Positions 29,201 through 42,959 of a stretch of 64,000 nt of DNA are shown piece after piece; position 1 is the first letter of the stretch; every line of letters begins with the position of its first letter. A model generated the notes under the pieces. That model was not told the DNA's origin, made no database searches, and was given only the letters and a program-made list of their open reading frames with translations. Source of the DNA: Elmis aenea (lineage: Eukaryota > Arthropoda > Insecta > Coleoptera > Elmidae). The stretch is taken from assembly GCA_947652605.1 (NCBI GenBank), contig CANTFG010000141.1, forward strand, positions 1 to 64,000, written 5' to 3'. The position numbers were made by a program, and so were the translations under genes.

Positions 29201-30990
29201 ATCCATCGCCTCTTTACATGAATACAATTGTTTAGCATATGTATTTTAATGAGCTGGTATTAATTTTTAATAATTTCCTAAAAATACCGTGCTTTAGTTA
29301 ATACATATGTTCCTTGAGCGACTATTTCTGAACAATTTTAATTATTGATTTGTATATCACAGGAACAGTTTATCCATTCGCTTCTTTACATGAATACAAT
29401 TGTTTTGCATATGTCTTTTAATGAGCTGGTTTTAATTTTTAATAATTTCCTAAAAATACCGTGCTTTAGTTAATACATATGTTCCTTAAGCGACTATTTC
29501 TAAACAATTTTAATTATTGATTTGTATATCACAGGAACAGTTTATCCATCGCTTCTTTACATGAATACAATTGTTTTGCATATGTCTTTTAATGAGCTGG
29601 TTTTAATTTTTAATAATTTCCTAAAAATACCGTGCTTTAGTTAATACATATGTTCCTTGAGCGACTATTTCTAAAAAATTTTAATTATTGATTTGTATAT
29701 CACAGGAACAGTTTATCCATCGCCTCTTTACATAAATACAATTGTTTTGCATATGTCTTTCAATGAGCTGGTTTTAATTTTTACTAATTTCCTAAAAATA
29801 CCGTGCTTTAGTTAATACATATGTTCCTTGAGCGACTATTTCGAAACAATTTCAATTATTGATTTGTATATCACAGGAACAGTTTATCCATCGCCTCTTT
29901 ACATGAATACAATTGTTTTGCATATGTCTTTCAATGAGCTGGTTTTAATTTTTAATAATTTCCTAAAAATACCGTGCTTTAGTTAATACATATGTTTCTT
30001 GAGCGACTATTTCTAAACATTTTTAATTATTGATTTGTATATCACAGAAACAGTTTATCCATCGCCTCTTTACATAAATACAATTGTTATGCGAATGTCT
30101 TTCAAAGAGCTGGTTTTAATTTTTACTAATTTCCTAAAAATACCGTGCTTTAGTTAATACATATGTTCCTTGTGCGACTATTTCGAAACAATTTCTATTA
30201 TTGATTTGTATATCACAGGAACAGTTTATCCATCGCCTCTTTACATGAATACAATTGTTTTGCATATGTCTTTCAGTGAGCTGGTTTTAATTTTTAATAA
30301 TTTCCTAAAAATACCGTGCTTTAGTTAATACATATGTTCCTTGAGCGACAATTTCGAAACAATTTTAATTATTGATTTGTATATCACAGGAACAGTTTAT
30401 CCATCGCCTCTTTACATGAATACAATTGTTTAGCATATGTCTTTTAATGAGCTGGTATTAATTTTTAATACTTTCCTAAAAATACCGTGCTTTAGTTAAT
30501 ACATATGTTCCTTGTGCGACTATTTCGAAACAATTTCAATTATTGATTTGTATATGACAGGAACAGTTTATCCATCGCCTCTTTACATGAATACAATTGT
30601 TTTGCATAAGTCTTTCAATGAGCTGGTTTTAATTTTTAATAATTTCCTAAAAATACCGTGCTTTAGTTAATACATATGTTCCTTGAGCGACTATTTCTAA
30701 ACAATTTTAATTATTGATTTGTATATCACAGGAACAGTTTATCCATCGCCTCTTTACAGGAATACAATTGTTTTGCATATGTCTTTCAATGAGCTGGTTT
30801 TAATTTTTAATAATTTCCTAAAAATACCGTGCATTAGTTAATACATATGTTCCTTGAGCGACTATTTCTGAACAATTTTAATTATTGATTTGTATATCAC
30901 AGGAACAGTTTATCCATCGCCTCTTTACATGAATACAATTGTTTTGCATATGTCTTTCAATGAGCTGGTTTTAATTTTTAATAATTTCCT
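29201..30990 (+). repeat. Tetramer repeat followed by start of a long 12.3-kb-lag duplication
   Basis: To about 29.99 kb the monomers repeat the preceding series at four monomers: CCATTCGCTTC occurs at about 28690 and 29375, a lag of 685 that includes one inserted base. A GTATTTTAATG variant near 29238 is peculiar to this stretch. From about 29.99 kb the sequence copies 17.68-18.69 kb: the ATGCGAATG marker at 30086 matches 17781 at a lag of 12,305. Confidence 0.8.
29374..29384 (+). other. 1-bp insertion, CCATTCGCTTC, second instance
   Basis: Four monomers after the first instance, showing a local tetramer duplication. Confidence 0.9.
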
Positions 30991-33760
30991 AAAAATACCG
31001 TGCTTTAGTTAATACAAATGTTCCTTGAGCGTATATTTCTAAACAATTTTAATTATTGATTTGTATATCACAGGAACAGTTTATCCATCGCCTCTTTGCA
31101 GGATTACAATTGTTTTGCATATGTCTTTCAATGAGCTGGTTTTAATTTTTAATAATTTCCTAAATATACCGTGCTTTAGTTAATACATATGTTCCTTGAG
31201 CGACTATTTCTAAACAATTTTAATTATTGATTTGTATATCACAGGAACAGTTTATCCATCGCCTCTTTACAGGAATACAATTGTTTTGCATATGTCTTTC
31301 AATGAGCTGGTTTTAATTTTTAATAATTTCCTAAAAATACCGTGCATTAGTTAATACATATGTTCCTTGAGCGACTATTTCTGAACAATTTTAATTATTA
31401 ATTTGTATATCACAGGAACAGTTTATCCATCGCCTCTTTACATGAATACAATTGTTTTGCATATGTCTTTCAATGAGCTGGTTTTAATTTTTAATAATTT
31501 CCTAAAAATACCGTGCTTTAGTTAATACATATGTTCCTTGTGCGACTATTTCGAAACAATTTCAATTATTGATTTCTATATGACAGGAACAGTTTATCCA
31601 TCGCCTCTTTACATGAATAAAATTGTTTTGCATATGTCTTTCAATGAGCTGGTTTTAATTTTTAATAATTTCCTAAAAATACCGTGCTTTAGTTAATACA
31701 TATGTTCCTTGTGCGACTATTTCGAAACAATTTCAATTATTGATTTGTATATCACAGGAACAGTTTATCCATCGCCTCTTTACATGAATACAATTGTTTT
31801 GCATATGTCTTTCAATGAGCTGGTATTAATTTTTAATAATTTCCTAAAAATACCGTGCTTTAGTTAATACATATGTTCCTTGTGCGACTATTTCTAAACA
31901 ATTTTAATTATTGATTTGTATATCACAGGAACAGTTTATCCATCGCCTCTTTACATGAATAAAATTGTTTTGCATATGTCTTTCAATGAGCTGGTTTTAA
32001 TTTTTAATAATTTCCTAAAAATACCGTGCTTTAGTTAATACATATGTTCCTTCTGCGACTATTTCGAAACAATTTCAATTATTGATTTGTATATCACAGG
32101 AACAGTTTATCCATCGCCTCTTTACATGAATACAATTGTTTTGCATATGTCTTTCAATGAGCTGGTATTAATTTTTAATAATTTCCTAAAAATACCGTGC
32201 TTTAGTTAATACATATGTTCCTTGAGCGACTATTTCTAAACAATTTTAATTATTGATTTGTATATCACAGGAACAGTTTATCCATCGCCTTTTTACATGA
32301 ATACAATTGTTTTGCATATGTCTTTCAATGAGCTGGTTTTAATTTTTAATAATTTCCTAAAAATACCGTGCTTTAGTTAATACATATGTTCCTTGAGCGA
32401 CTATTTCTAAACAATTTTAATTATTGATTTGTATATGACAGGAACAGTTTATCCATCGCCTCTTTACATGAATACAATTGTTTTGCATATGTCTTTCAAT
32501 GAGCTGGTTTTAATTTTTAATAATTTCCTAAAAATACCGTGCTTTAGTTAATACATATGTTCCTAGAGCGACTATTTCTAAACAATTTTAATTATTGATT
32601 TGTATATCACAGGAACAGTTTATCCATCGCCTCTTTACAGGAATACAATTGTTTTGCATATGTCTTTCAATGAGCTGGTTTTAATTTTTAATAATTTCCT
32701 AAAAATACCGTGCTTTAGTTAATACATATGTTTCTTGAGCGACTATTTCTAAACATTTTTAATTATTGATTTGTATATCACAGAAACAGTTTATCCATCG
32801 CCTCTTTACATAAATACAATTGTTATGCGAATGTCTTTCAAAGAGCTGGTTTTAATTTTTACTAATTTCCTAAAAATACCGTGCTTTAGTTAATACATAT
32901 GTTCCTTGTGCGACTATTTCGAAACAATTTCTATTATTGATTTGTATATCACAGGAACAGTTTATCCATCGCCTCTTTACATGAATACAATTGTTTTGCA
33001 TATGTCTTTCAGTGAGCTGGTTTTAATTTTTAATAATTTCCTAAAAATACCGTGCTTTAGTTAATACATATGTTCCTTGAGCGACAATTTCGAAACAATT
33101 TTAATTATTGATTTGTATATCACAGGAACAGTTTATCCATCGCCTCTTTACATGAATACAATTGTTTAGCATATGTCTTTTAATGAGCTGGTATTAATTT
33201 TTAATAATTTCCTAAAAATACCGTGCTTTAGTTAATACATATGTTCCTTGTGCGACTATTTCGAAACAATTTCAATTATTGATTTGTATATGACAGGAAC
33301 AGTTTATCCATCGCCTCTTTACATGAATACAATTGTTTTGCATAAGTCTTTCAATGAGCTGGTTTTAATTTTTAATAATTTCCTAAAAATACCGTGCTTT
33401 AGTTAATACATATGTTCCTTGAGCGACTATTTCTAAACAATTTTAATTATTGATTTGTATATCACAGGAACAGTTTATCCATCGCCTCTTTACAGGAATA
33501 CAATTGTTTTGCATATGTCTTTCAATGAGCTGGTTTTAATTTTTAATAATTTCCTAAAAATACCGTGCATTAGTTAATACATATGTTCCTTGAGCGACTA
33601 TTTCTGAACAATTTTAATTATTGATTTGTATATCACAGGAACAGTTTATCCATCGCCTCTTTACATGAATACAATTGTTTTGCATATGTCTTTCAATGAG
33701 CTGGTTTTAATTTTTAATAATTTCCTAAAAATACCGTGCTTTAGTTAATACATATGTTCC
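30991..33760 (+). repeat. HOR-B, additional dispersed copy
   Basis: ACAAATGTTCCTTGAGCGTA at about 31015 and ATGCGAATG at 32822 sit 12,305 bp after their counterparts at 18710 and 20517 (72 x 171 minus 7). Details such as GAGCGAC near 32225 match the second HOR-B copy rather than the first, so it probably derives from copy two. Together with 29.99-30.99 kb it forms a continuous 22-monomer duplicate of 17.68-21.45 kb. A TCCTAGAGCG variant near 32561 is private to this copy. Confidence 0.88.
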
Positions 33761-35019
33761 TTGAGCGACTATTTCTAAACGATTTTAATTATTGATTTGA
33801 ATATCACAGGAACAGTTTATCCTTCGCCTCTTTACATGAATACAATTGTTTTGCATATGTCTTTCAATGAGCTGGTTTTAATTTTTAATAATTTCCTAAA
33901 AATACCGTGCTTTAGTTAATACATATGTTCCTTGAGCGACTATTTCTAAACAATTTTAATTATTGATTTGTATATCACAGAAACAGTTTATCCATCGCCT
34001 CTTTACATGAATACAATTGTTTTGCATATGTCTTTCAATGAGCTGGCATTAATTTTTAATAATTTCCTAAAAATACCGTGCTTTAGTTAATACATATGTT
34101 CCTTGTGCGACTATTTCGAAACAATTTCAATTATTGATTTGTATATCACAGGAACAGTTTATCCATCGTCTCTTTACATGAATACAATTGTTTTGCATAT
34201 GTCTTTCAATGAGCTGGTTTTAATTTTTAATAATTTCCTAAAAATACCGTGCTTTAGTTAATACATATGTTCCTTGAGCGACTATTTTTAAACAATTTTA
34301 ATTATTGATTTGTATATCACAGGAACAGTTTATCCATCGCCTCTTTACAGGAATACAATTTTTTTGCATATGTCTTTCAATAAGCTGGTTTTAATTTTTA
34401 ATAATTTCCTAAAAATACCGTGCATTAGTTAATACATATGTTCCTTGAGCGACTCTTTCTAAACAATTTTAATTATTGATTTGTATATCACAGGAACAGT
34501 TTATCCATCGCCTTTTTACAGGAATACAATTGTTTTGCATATGTCTTTCAATGAGCTGGTTTTAATTTTTATTAATTTCCTAAAAATACCGTGCTTTAGT
34601 TAATACATATGTTCCTTGAGCGACTATTTCTAAACAATTTTAATTATTGATTTGTATATCACAGGAACAGTTTATCCATCGCCTCTTTACAGAAATACAA
34701 TTGTTTTGCATATGTCTTTCAATGAGCTGGTTTTAATTTTTAATAATTTCCTAAAAATACCATGCTTTAGTTAATACATATGTTCCTTGAGCGACTATTT
34801 CTAAACAATTTTAATTATTGATTTGTATATCACAGGAACAGTTTATCCATCGCCTCTTTACAGGAATACAATTGTTTTGCATATGTCTTTCAATGAGCTG
34901 GTTTTAATTTTTAATAATTTCCTAAAAATACCGTGCATTAGTTAATACATATGTTCTTTGAGCGACTATTTCTGAACAATTTAAATTATTGATTTGTATA
35001 TCACAGGAACAGTTTATCC
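33761..35019 (+). repeat. Second copy of the 23.0-24.2 kb monomer block
   Basis: The GATTTGAATATC and ATCCTTCGCC monomer appears at about 33796-33826, followed by GGCATTAA, CAATTTTTTTGC, AAGCTGG and GACTCTTTCT in the same order as at 23.0 kb, at a lag of 10,766 bp. The drop in lag from 12,305 to 10,766 is exactly nine monomers, matching the partial HOR-B copy present at 21.4-23.0 kb but absent here. A TTTATTAATTTCC variant near 34570 is private to this copy. Confidence 0.85.
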
Positions 35020-38000
35020 ATCGCCTCTTTACATGAATACAATTGTTTTGCATATGTCTTTCAATGAGCTGGTTTTAATTTTTAATAATTTCCTAAAAAT
35101 ACCGTGCTTTAGATAATACATATGTTCCTTGTGCGACTATTTCGAAACAATTTCAATTATTGATTTGTATATGACAGGAACAGTTTATCCATCGCCTCTT
35201 TACATGAATACAATTGTTTTGCATATGTCTTTCAATGAGCTGGTTTTAATTTTTAATAATTTCCTAAAAATACCGTGCATTAGTTAATACATATGTTCCT
35301 TGTGCGACTATTTCGAAACAATTTCAATTATTGATTTGTATATCACAGGAACAGTTTATCTATCGCCTCTTTACATGAATACAATTGTTTTGCGTATGTC
35401 TTTCAATGAGCTGGTTTTAATTTTTAATAATTTCCTAAAAATACCGTGCTTTAGTTAATACATATGTTCCTTGTGCGACTATTTCTAAACAATTTTAATT
35501 ATTGATTTGTATATCACAGGAACAGTTTATCCATCGCCTTTTTACATGAATAAAATTGTTTTGCATATGTCTTTCAATGAGCTGGTTTTAATTTTTAATA
35601 ATTTCCTAAAAATACCATGCTTTAGTTAATACATATGTTCCTTGAGCGACTATTTCTAAACAATTTTAATTATTGATTTGTATATCACAGGAACAGTTTA
35701 TCCATCGCCTCTTTACAGAAATACAATTGTTTTGCATATGTCTTTCAATGAGCTGGTTTTAATTTTTAATAATTTCCTAAAAATACCATGCTTTAGTTAA
35801 TACATATGTTCCTTGAGCGACTATTTCTAAACAATTTTAATTATTGATTTGTATATCACAGGAACAGTTTATCCATCGCCTCTTTACAGGAATACAATTG
35901 TTTTGCATATGTCTTTCAATGAGCTGGTTTTAATTTTTAATAATTTCCTAAAAATACCGTGCATTAGTTAATACATATGTTCTTTGAGCGACTATTTCTG
36001 AACAATTTAAATTATTGATTTGTATATCACAGGAACAGTTTATCCATCGCCTCTTTACATGAATACAATTGTTTTGCATATGTCTTTCAATGAGCTGGTT
36101 TTAATTTTTAATAATTTCCTAAAAATACCGTGCTTTAGATAATACATATGTTCCTTGTGCGACTATTTCGAAACAATTTCAATTATTGATTTGTATATGA
36201 CAGGAACAGTTTATCCATCGCCTCTTTACATGAATACAATTGTTTTGCATATGTCTTTCAATGAGCTGGTTTTAATTTTTAATAATTTCCTAAAAATACC
36301 GTGCATTAGTTAATACATATGTTCCTTGTGCGACTATTTCGAAACAATTTCAATTATTGATTTGTATATCACAGGAACAGTTTATCTATCGCCTCTTTAC
36401 ATGAATACAATTGTTTTGCGTATGTCTTTCAATGAGCTGGTATTAATTTTTAATAATTTCCTAAAAATACCGTGCTTTAGTTAATACATATGTTCCTTGT
36501 GCTACTATTTCGAAACAATTTCAATTATTGATTTGTATATCACAGGAACAGTTTATCAATCGCCTCTTTACATGAATACAATTGTTTTGCATATGTCTTT
36601 CAATGAGCTGGTTTTAATTTTTAATAATTTCCTAAAAATACCGTGCTTTAGTTAATACATATGTTCCTTGAGCGACTTTTTTTAAACAATTTTAATTATT
36701 GATTTGTATATCACAGGAACAGTTTATCCATCGCCTCTTTACAGGAATACAATTTTTTTGCATATGTCTTTCAATAAGCTGGTTTTAATTTTTAATAATT
36801 TCCTAAAAATACCGTGCATTAGTTAATACATATGTTCCTTGTGCGACTATTTCTAAACAATTTTAATTATTGATTTGTATATCACAGGAACAGTTTATCC
36901 ATCGCCTTTTTACATGAATACAATTGTTTTGCATATGTCTTTCAATGAGCTGGTTTTAATTTTTAATAATTTCCTAAAAATACCGTGCTTTAGTTAATAC
37001 AAATGTTCCTTGAGCGACTATTTCTAAACAATTTTAATTATTGATTTGTATATCACAGGAACAGTTTATCCATCGCCTCTTTACAGGAATACAATTGTTT
37101 TGCATATGTCTTTCAATGAGCTGGTTTTAATTTTTAATAATTTCCTAAAAATACCGTGCTTTAGTTAATACATATGTTCCTTGAGCGACTATTTCTAAAC
37201 AATTTTAATTATTGATTTGTATATCACAGGAACAGTTTATCCATCGCCTCTTTACAGGAATACAATTGTTTTGCATATGTCTTTCAATGAGCTGGTTTTA
37301 ATTTTTAATAATTTCCTAAAAATACCGTGCATTAGTTAATACATATGTTCCTTGAGCGACTATTTCGAAACAATTTCAATTATTGATTTGTATATCACAG
37401 GAACAGTTTATCTATCGCCTCTTTACATGAATACAATTGTTTTGCGTATGTCTTTCAATGAGCTGGTATTAATTTTTAATAATTTCCTAAAAATACCGTG
37501 CTTTAGTTAATACATATGTTCCTTGTGCTACTATTTCGAAACAATTTCAATTATTGATTTGTATATCACAGGAACAGTTTATCAATCGCCTCTTTACATG
37601 AATACAATTGTTTTGCATATGTCTTTCAATGAGCTGGTTTTAATTTTTAATAATTTCCTAAAAATACCGTGCTTTAGATAATACATATGTTCCTTGTGCG
37701 ACTATTTCGAAACAATTTCAATTATTGATTTGTATATGACAGGAACAGTTTATCCATCGCCTCTTTACATGAATACAATTGTTTTGCATATGTCTTTCAA
37801 TGAGCTGGTTTTAATTTTTAATAATTTCCTAAAAATACCGTGCATTAGTTAATACATATGTTCCTTGTGCGACTATTTCGAAACAATTTCAATTATTGAT
37901 TTGTATATCACAGGAACAGTTTATCTATCGCCTCTTTACATGAATACAATTGTTTTGCGTATGTCTTTCAATGAGCTGGTTTTAATTTTTAATAATTTCC

Positions 38001-39910
38001 TAAAAATACCGTGCTTTAGTTAATACATATGTTCCTTGTGCGACTATTTCTAAACAATTTTAATTATTGATTTGTATATCACAGGAACAGTTTATCCATC
38101 GCCTTTTTACATGAATAAAATTGTTTTGCATATGTCTTTCAATGAGCTGGTTTTAATTTTTAATAATTTCCTAAAAATACCATGCTTTAGTTAATACATA
38201 TGTTCCTTGAGCGACTATTTCTAAACAATTTTAATTATTGATTTGTATATCACAGGAACAGTTTATCCATCGCCTCTTTACAGAAATACAATTGTTTTGC
38301 ATATGTCTTTCAATGAGCTGGTTTTAATTTTTAATAATTTCCTAAAAATACCATGCTTTAGTTAATACATATGTTCCTTGAGCGACTATTTCTAAACAAT
38401 TTTAATTATTGATTTGTATATCACAGGAACAGTTTATCCATCGCCTCTTTACAGGAATACAATTGTTTTGCATATGTCTTTCAATGAGCTGGTTTTAATT
38501 TTTAATAATTTCCTAAAAATACCGTGCATTAGTTAATACATATGTTCTTTGAGCGACTATTTCTGAACAATTTAAATTATTGATTTGTATATCACAGGAA
38601 CAGTTTATCCATCGCCTCTTTACATGAATACAATTGTTTTGCATATGTCTTTCAATGAGCTGGTTTTAATTTTTAATAATTTCCTAAAAATACCGTGCTT
38701 TAGATAATACATATGTTCCTTGTGCGACTATTTCGAAACAATTTCAATTATTGATTTGTATATGACAGGAACAGTTTATCCATCGCCTCTTTACATGAAT
38801 ACAATTGTTTTGCATATGTCTTTCAATGAGCTGGTTTTAATTTTTAATAATTTCCTAAAAATACCGTGCATTAGTTAATACATATGTTCCTTGTGCGACT
38901 ATTTCGAAACAATTTCAATTATTGATTTGTATATCACAGGAACAGTTTATCTATCGCCTCTTTACATGAATACAATTGTTTTGCGTATGTCTTTCAATGA
39001 GCTGGTATTAATTTTTAATAATTTCCTAAAAATACCGTGCTTTAGTTAATACATATGTTCCTTGTGCTACTATTTCGAAACAATTTCAATTATTGATTTG
39101 TATATCACAGGAACAGTTTATCAATCGCCTCTTTACATGAATACAATTGTTTTGCATATGTCTTTCAATGAGCTGGTTTTAATTTTTAATAATTTCCTAA
39201 AAATACCGTGCTTTAGTTAATACATATGTTCCTTGAGCGACTTTTTTTAAACAATTTTAATTATTGATTTGTATATCACAGGAACAGTTTATCCATCGCC
39301 TCTTTACAGGAATACAATTTTTTTGCATATGTCTTTCAATAAGCTGGTTTTAATTTTTAATAATTTCCTAAAAATACCGTGCATTAGTTAATACATATGT
39401 TCCTTGTGCGACTATTTCTAAACAATTTTAATTATTGATTTGTATATCACAGGAACAGTTTATCCATCGCCTTTTTACATGAATACAATTGTTTTGCATA
39501 TGTCTTTCAATGAGCTGGTTTTAATTTTTAATAATTTCCTAAAAATACCGTGCTTTAGTTAATACAAATGTTCCTTGAGCGACTATTTCTAAACAATTTT
39601 AATTATTGATTTGTATATCACAGGAACAGTTTATCCATCGCCTCTTTACAGGAATACAATTGTTTTGCATATGTCTTTCAATGAGCTGGTTTTAATTTTT
39701 AATAATTTCCTAAAAATACCGTGCTTTAGTTAATACATATGTTCCTTGAGCGACTATTTCTAAACAATTTTAATTATTGATTTGTATATCACAGGAACAG
39801 TTTATCCATCGCCTCTTTACAGGAATACAATTGTTTTGCATATGTCTTTCAATGAGCTGGTTTTAATTTTTAATAATTTCCTAAAAATACCGTGCATTAG
39901 TTAATACATA
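35020..39910 (+). repeat. HOR-C: 15-monomer higher-order repeat, about 1.9 copies
   Basis: Markers recur at exactly 2565 bp (15 x 171): TTTAAATTATTG with CTGAAC (36003 and 38568), TTTGCGTATG (35392 and 37957, 36418 and 38983), TAGATAATAC (about 35112 and 37677), and GCGACTTTTTTTAAAC (36671 and 39236). The GCGTATG markers alternate 6, 6 and 3 monomers apart, showing the unit is itself made of duplicated 6-monomer pieces. Copy one is about 35020-37584; copy two ends near 39.91 kb, where GAGCGACTATTTCG no longer matches. Only one equivalent of this unit exists in the earlier locus at 24.8-27.1 kb. Confidence 0.88.
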
Positions 39911-40251
39911 TGTTCCTTGAGCGACTATTTCTGAACAATTTTAATTATTGATTTGTATATCACAGGAACAGTTTATCCATCGCCTCTTTACATGAATACA
40001 ATTGTTTTGCATATGTCTTTCAATGAGCTGGTTTTAATTTTTAATAATTTCCTAAAAATACCGTGCTTTAGTTAATACATATGTTCCTTGTGCGACTATT
40101 TCAAAACAATTTCAATTATTGATTTCTATATGACAGGAACAGTTTATCCATCGCCTCTTTACATGAATACAATTGTTTTGCATATGTCTTTCAATGAGCT
40201 GGTATTAATTTTTAATAATTTCCTAAAAATACCGTGCTTTAGTTAATACAT

Positions 40252-40266
40252 ATGTTCCTATTTCGA
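40252..40266 (+). other. 9-bp deletion monomer, second copy
   Basis: Same junction as at 27098, 13,160 bp downstream, and one of the best anchors for the large duplication. Confidence 0.92.
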
Positions 40267-42019
40267 AACAATTTCAATTATTGATTTGTATATCACAGGA
40301 ACAGTTTATCCATCGCCTCTTTACATGAATACAATTGTTTTGCATATGTCTTTCAATGAGCTGGTTTTAATTTTTAATAATTTCCTAAAAATACCGTGCT
40401 TTAGTTAATACATATGTTCCTTGAGCGACTATTTCTGAACAATTTTAATTATTGATTTGTATGTCACAGAAACAGTTTATCCATCGCCTCTTTACAGGAA
40501 TACAATTGTTTTGCATATGTCTTTCAATGAGCTGGTTTTAATTTTTAATAATTTCCTAAAAATACCGTGCTTTAGTTAATACATATGTTCCTTGAGCGAC
40601 TATTTCTGAACAATTTTAATTATTGATTTGTATATCACAGGAACAGTTTATCCATCGCTTCTTTACATGAATACAATTGTTTTGCATATGTCTTTTAATG
40701 AGCTGGTTTTAATTTTTAATAATTTCCTAAAAATACCGTGCTTTAGTTAATACATATGTTCCTTAAGCGACTATTTCTAAACAATTTTAATTATTGATTT
40801 GTATATCACAGGAACAGTTTATCCATCGCTTCTTTACATGAATACAATTGTTTTGCATATGTCTTTTAATGAGCTGGTTTTAATTTTTAATAATTTCCTA
40901 AAAATACCGTGCTTTAGTTAATACATATGTTCCTTGAGCGACTATTTCTAAAAAATTTTAATTATTGATTTGTATATCACAGGAACAGTTTATCCATCGC
41001 CTCTTTACATAAATACAATTGTTTTGCATATGTCTTTCAATGAGCTGGTTTTAATTTTTACTAATTTCCTAAAAATACTGTGCTTTAGTTAATACATATG
41101 TTCCTTGAGCGACTATTTCGAAACAATTTCAATTATTGATTTGTATATCACAGGAACAGTTTATCCATCGCCTCTTTACATGAATACAATTGTTTTGCAT
41201 ATGTCTTTCAATGAGCTGGTTTTAATTTTTAATAATTTCCTAAAAATACCGTGCTTTAGTTAATACATATGTTCCTTGAGCGACTATTTCTGAACAATTT
41301 TAATTATTGATTTGTATGTCACAGAAACAGTTTATCCATCGCCTCTTTACAGGAATACAATTGTTTTGCATATGTCTTTCAATGAGCTGGTTTTAATTTT
41401 TAATAATTTCCTAAAAATACCGTGCTTTAGTTAATACATATGTTCCTTGAGCGACTATTTCTGAACAATTTTAATTATTGATTTGTATATCACAGGAACA
41501 GTTTATCCATCGCTTCTTTACATGAATACAATTGTTTTGCATATGTCTTTTAATGAGCTGGTTTTAATTTTTAATAATTTCCTAAAAATACCGTGCTTTA
41601 GTTAATACATATGTTCCTTAAGCGACTATTTCTAAACAATTTTAATTATTGATTTGTATATCACAGGAACAGTTTATCCATCGCTTCTTTACATGAATAC
41701 AATTGTTTTGCATATGTCTTTTAATGAGCTGGTTTTAATTTTTAATAATTTCCTAAAAATACCGTGCTTTAGTTAATACATATGTTCCTTGAGCGACTAT
41801 TTCGAAACAATTTCAATTATTGATTTGTATATCACAGGAACAGTTTATCCATCGCCTCTTTACATGAATACAATTGTTTTGCATATGTCTTTCAATGAGC
41901 TGGTTTTAATTTTTAATAATTTCCTAAAAATACCGTGCTTTAGTTAATACATATGTTCCTTGAGCGACTATTTTTGAACAATTTTAATTATTGATTTGTA
42001 TATCACAGGAACAGTTTAT

Positions 42020-42030
42020 CCATTCGCTTC
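42020..42030 (+). other. 1-bp insertion, CCATTCGCTTC, third instance
   Basis: Counterpart of 28690 at a lag of 13,331 bp (one monomer more than the preceding lag of 13,160). Confidence 0.9.
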
Positions 42031-42959
42031 TTTACATGAATACAATTGTTTTGCATATGTCTTTTAATGAGCTGGTTTTAATTTTTAATAATTTCCTAAA
42101 AATACCGTGCTTTAGTTAATACATATGTTCCTTAAGCGACTATTTCTAAACAATTTTAATTATTGATTTGTATATCACAGGAACAGTTTATCCATCGCTT
42201 CTTTACATGAATACAATTGTTTTGCATATGTCTTTTAATGAGCTGGTTTTAATTTTTAATAATTTCCTAAAAATACCGTGCTTTAGTTAATACATATGTT
42301 CCTTGAGCGACTATTTCTAAAAAATTTTAATTATTGATTTGTATATCACAGGAACAGTTTATCCATCGCCTCTTTACATAAATACAATTGTTTTGCATAT
42401 GTCTTTCAATGAGCTGGTTTTAATTTTTAATAATTTCCTAAAAATACCGTGCTTTAGTTAATACATATGTTCCTTGAGCGACTATTTCTGAACAATTTTA
42501 ATTATTGATTTGTATGTCACAGAAACAGTTTATCCATTGCCTCTTTACAGGAATACAATTGTTTTGCATATGTCTTTCAATGAGCTGGTTTTAATTTTTA
42601 ATAATTTCCTAAAAATACCGTGCTTTAGTTAATACATATGTTCCTTGAGCGACTATTTCTGAACAATTTTAATTATTGATTTGTATATCACAGGAACAGT
42701 TTATCCATCGCTTCTTTACATGAATACAATTGTTTTGCATATGTCTTTTAATGAGCTGGTTTTAATTTTTAATAATTTCCTAAAAATACCGTGCTTTAGT
42801 TAATACATATGTTCCTTGAGCGACTATTTCTAAAAAATTTTAATTATTGATTTGTATATCACAGGAACAGTTTATCCATCGCCTCTTTACATAAGTACAA
42901 TTGTTTTGCATATGTCTTTCAATGAGCTGGTTTTAATTTTTACTAATTTCCTAAAAATA

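Larger units (their letters stand above)
39911..42959 (+). repeat. Continuation of the 13.2-kb-lag duplicate with 5-monomer periodicity
   Basis: This copies 26.8-29.2 kb, including the 9-bp deletion monomer at 40251-40260 and the CCATTCGCTTC insertion at about 42020. TATGTCACAGAAAC occurs at 40462 and 41317 (855 bp, five monomers) and at 42515 (seven monomers plus the inserted base). A CATTGCC variant near 42536 and a CATAAGTAC variant near 42890 are local. No gene is seen. Confidence 0.82.
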
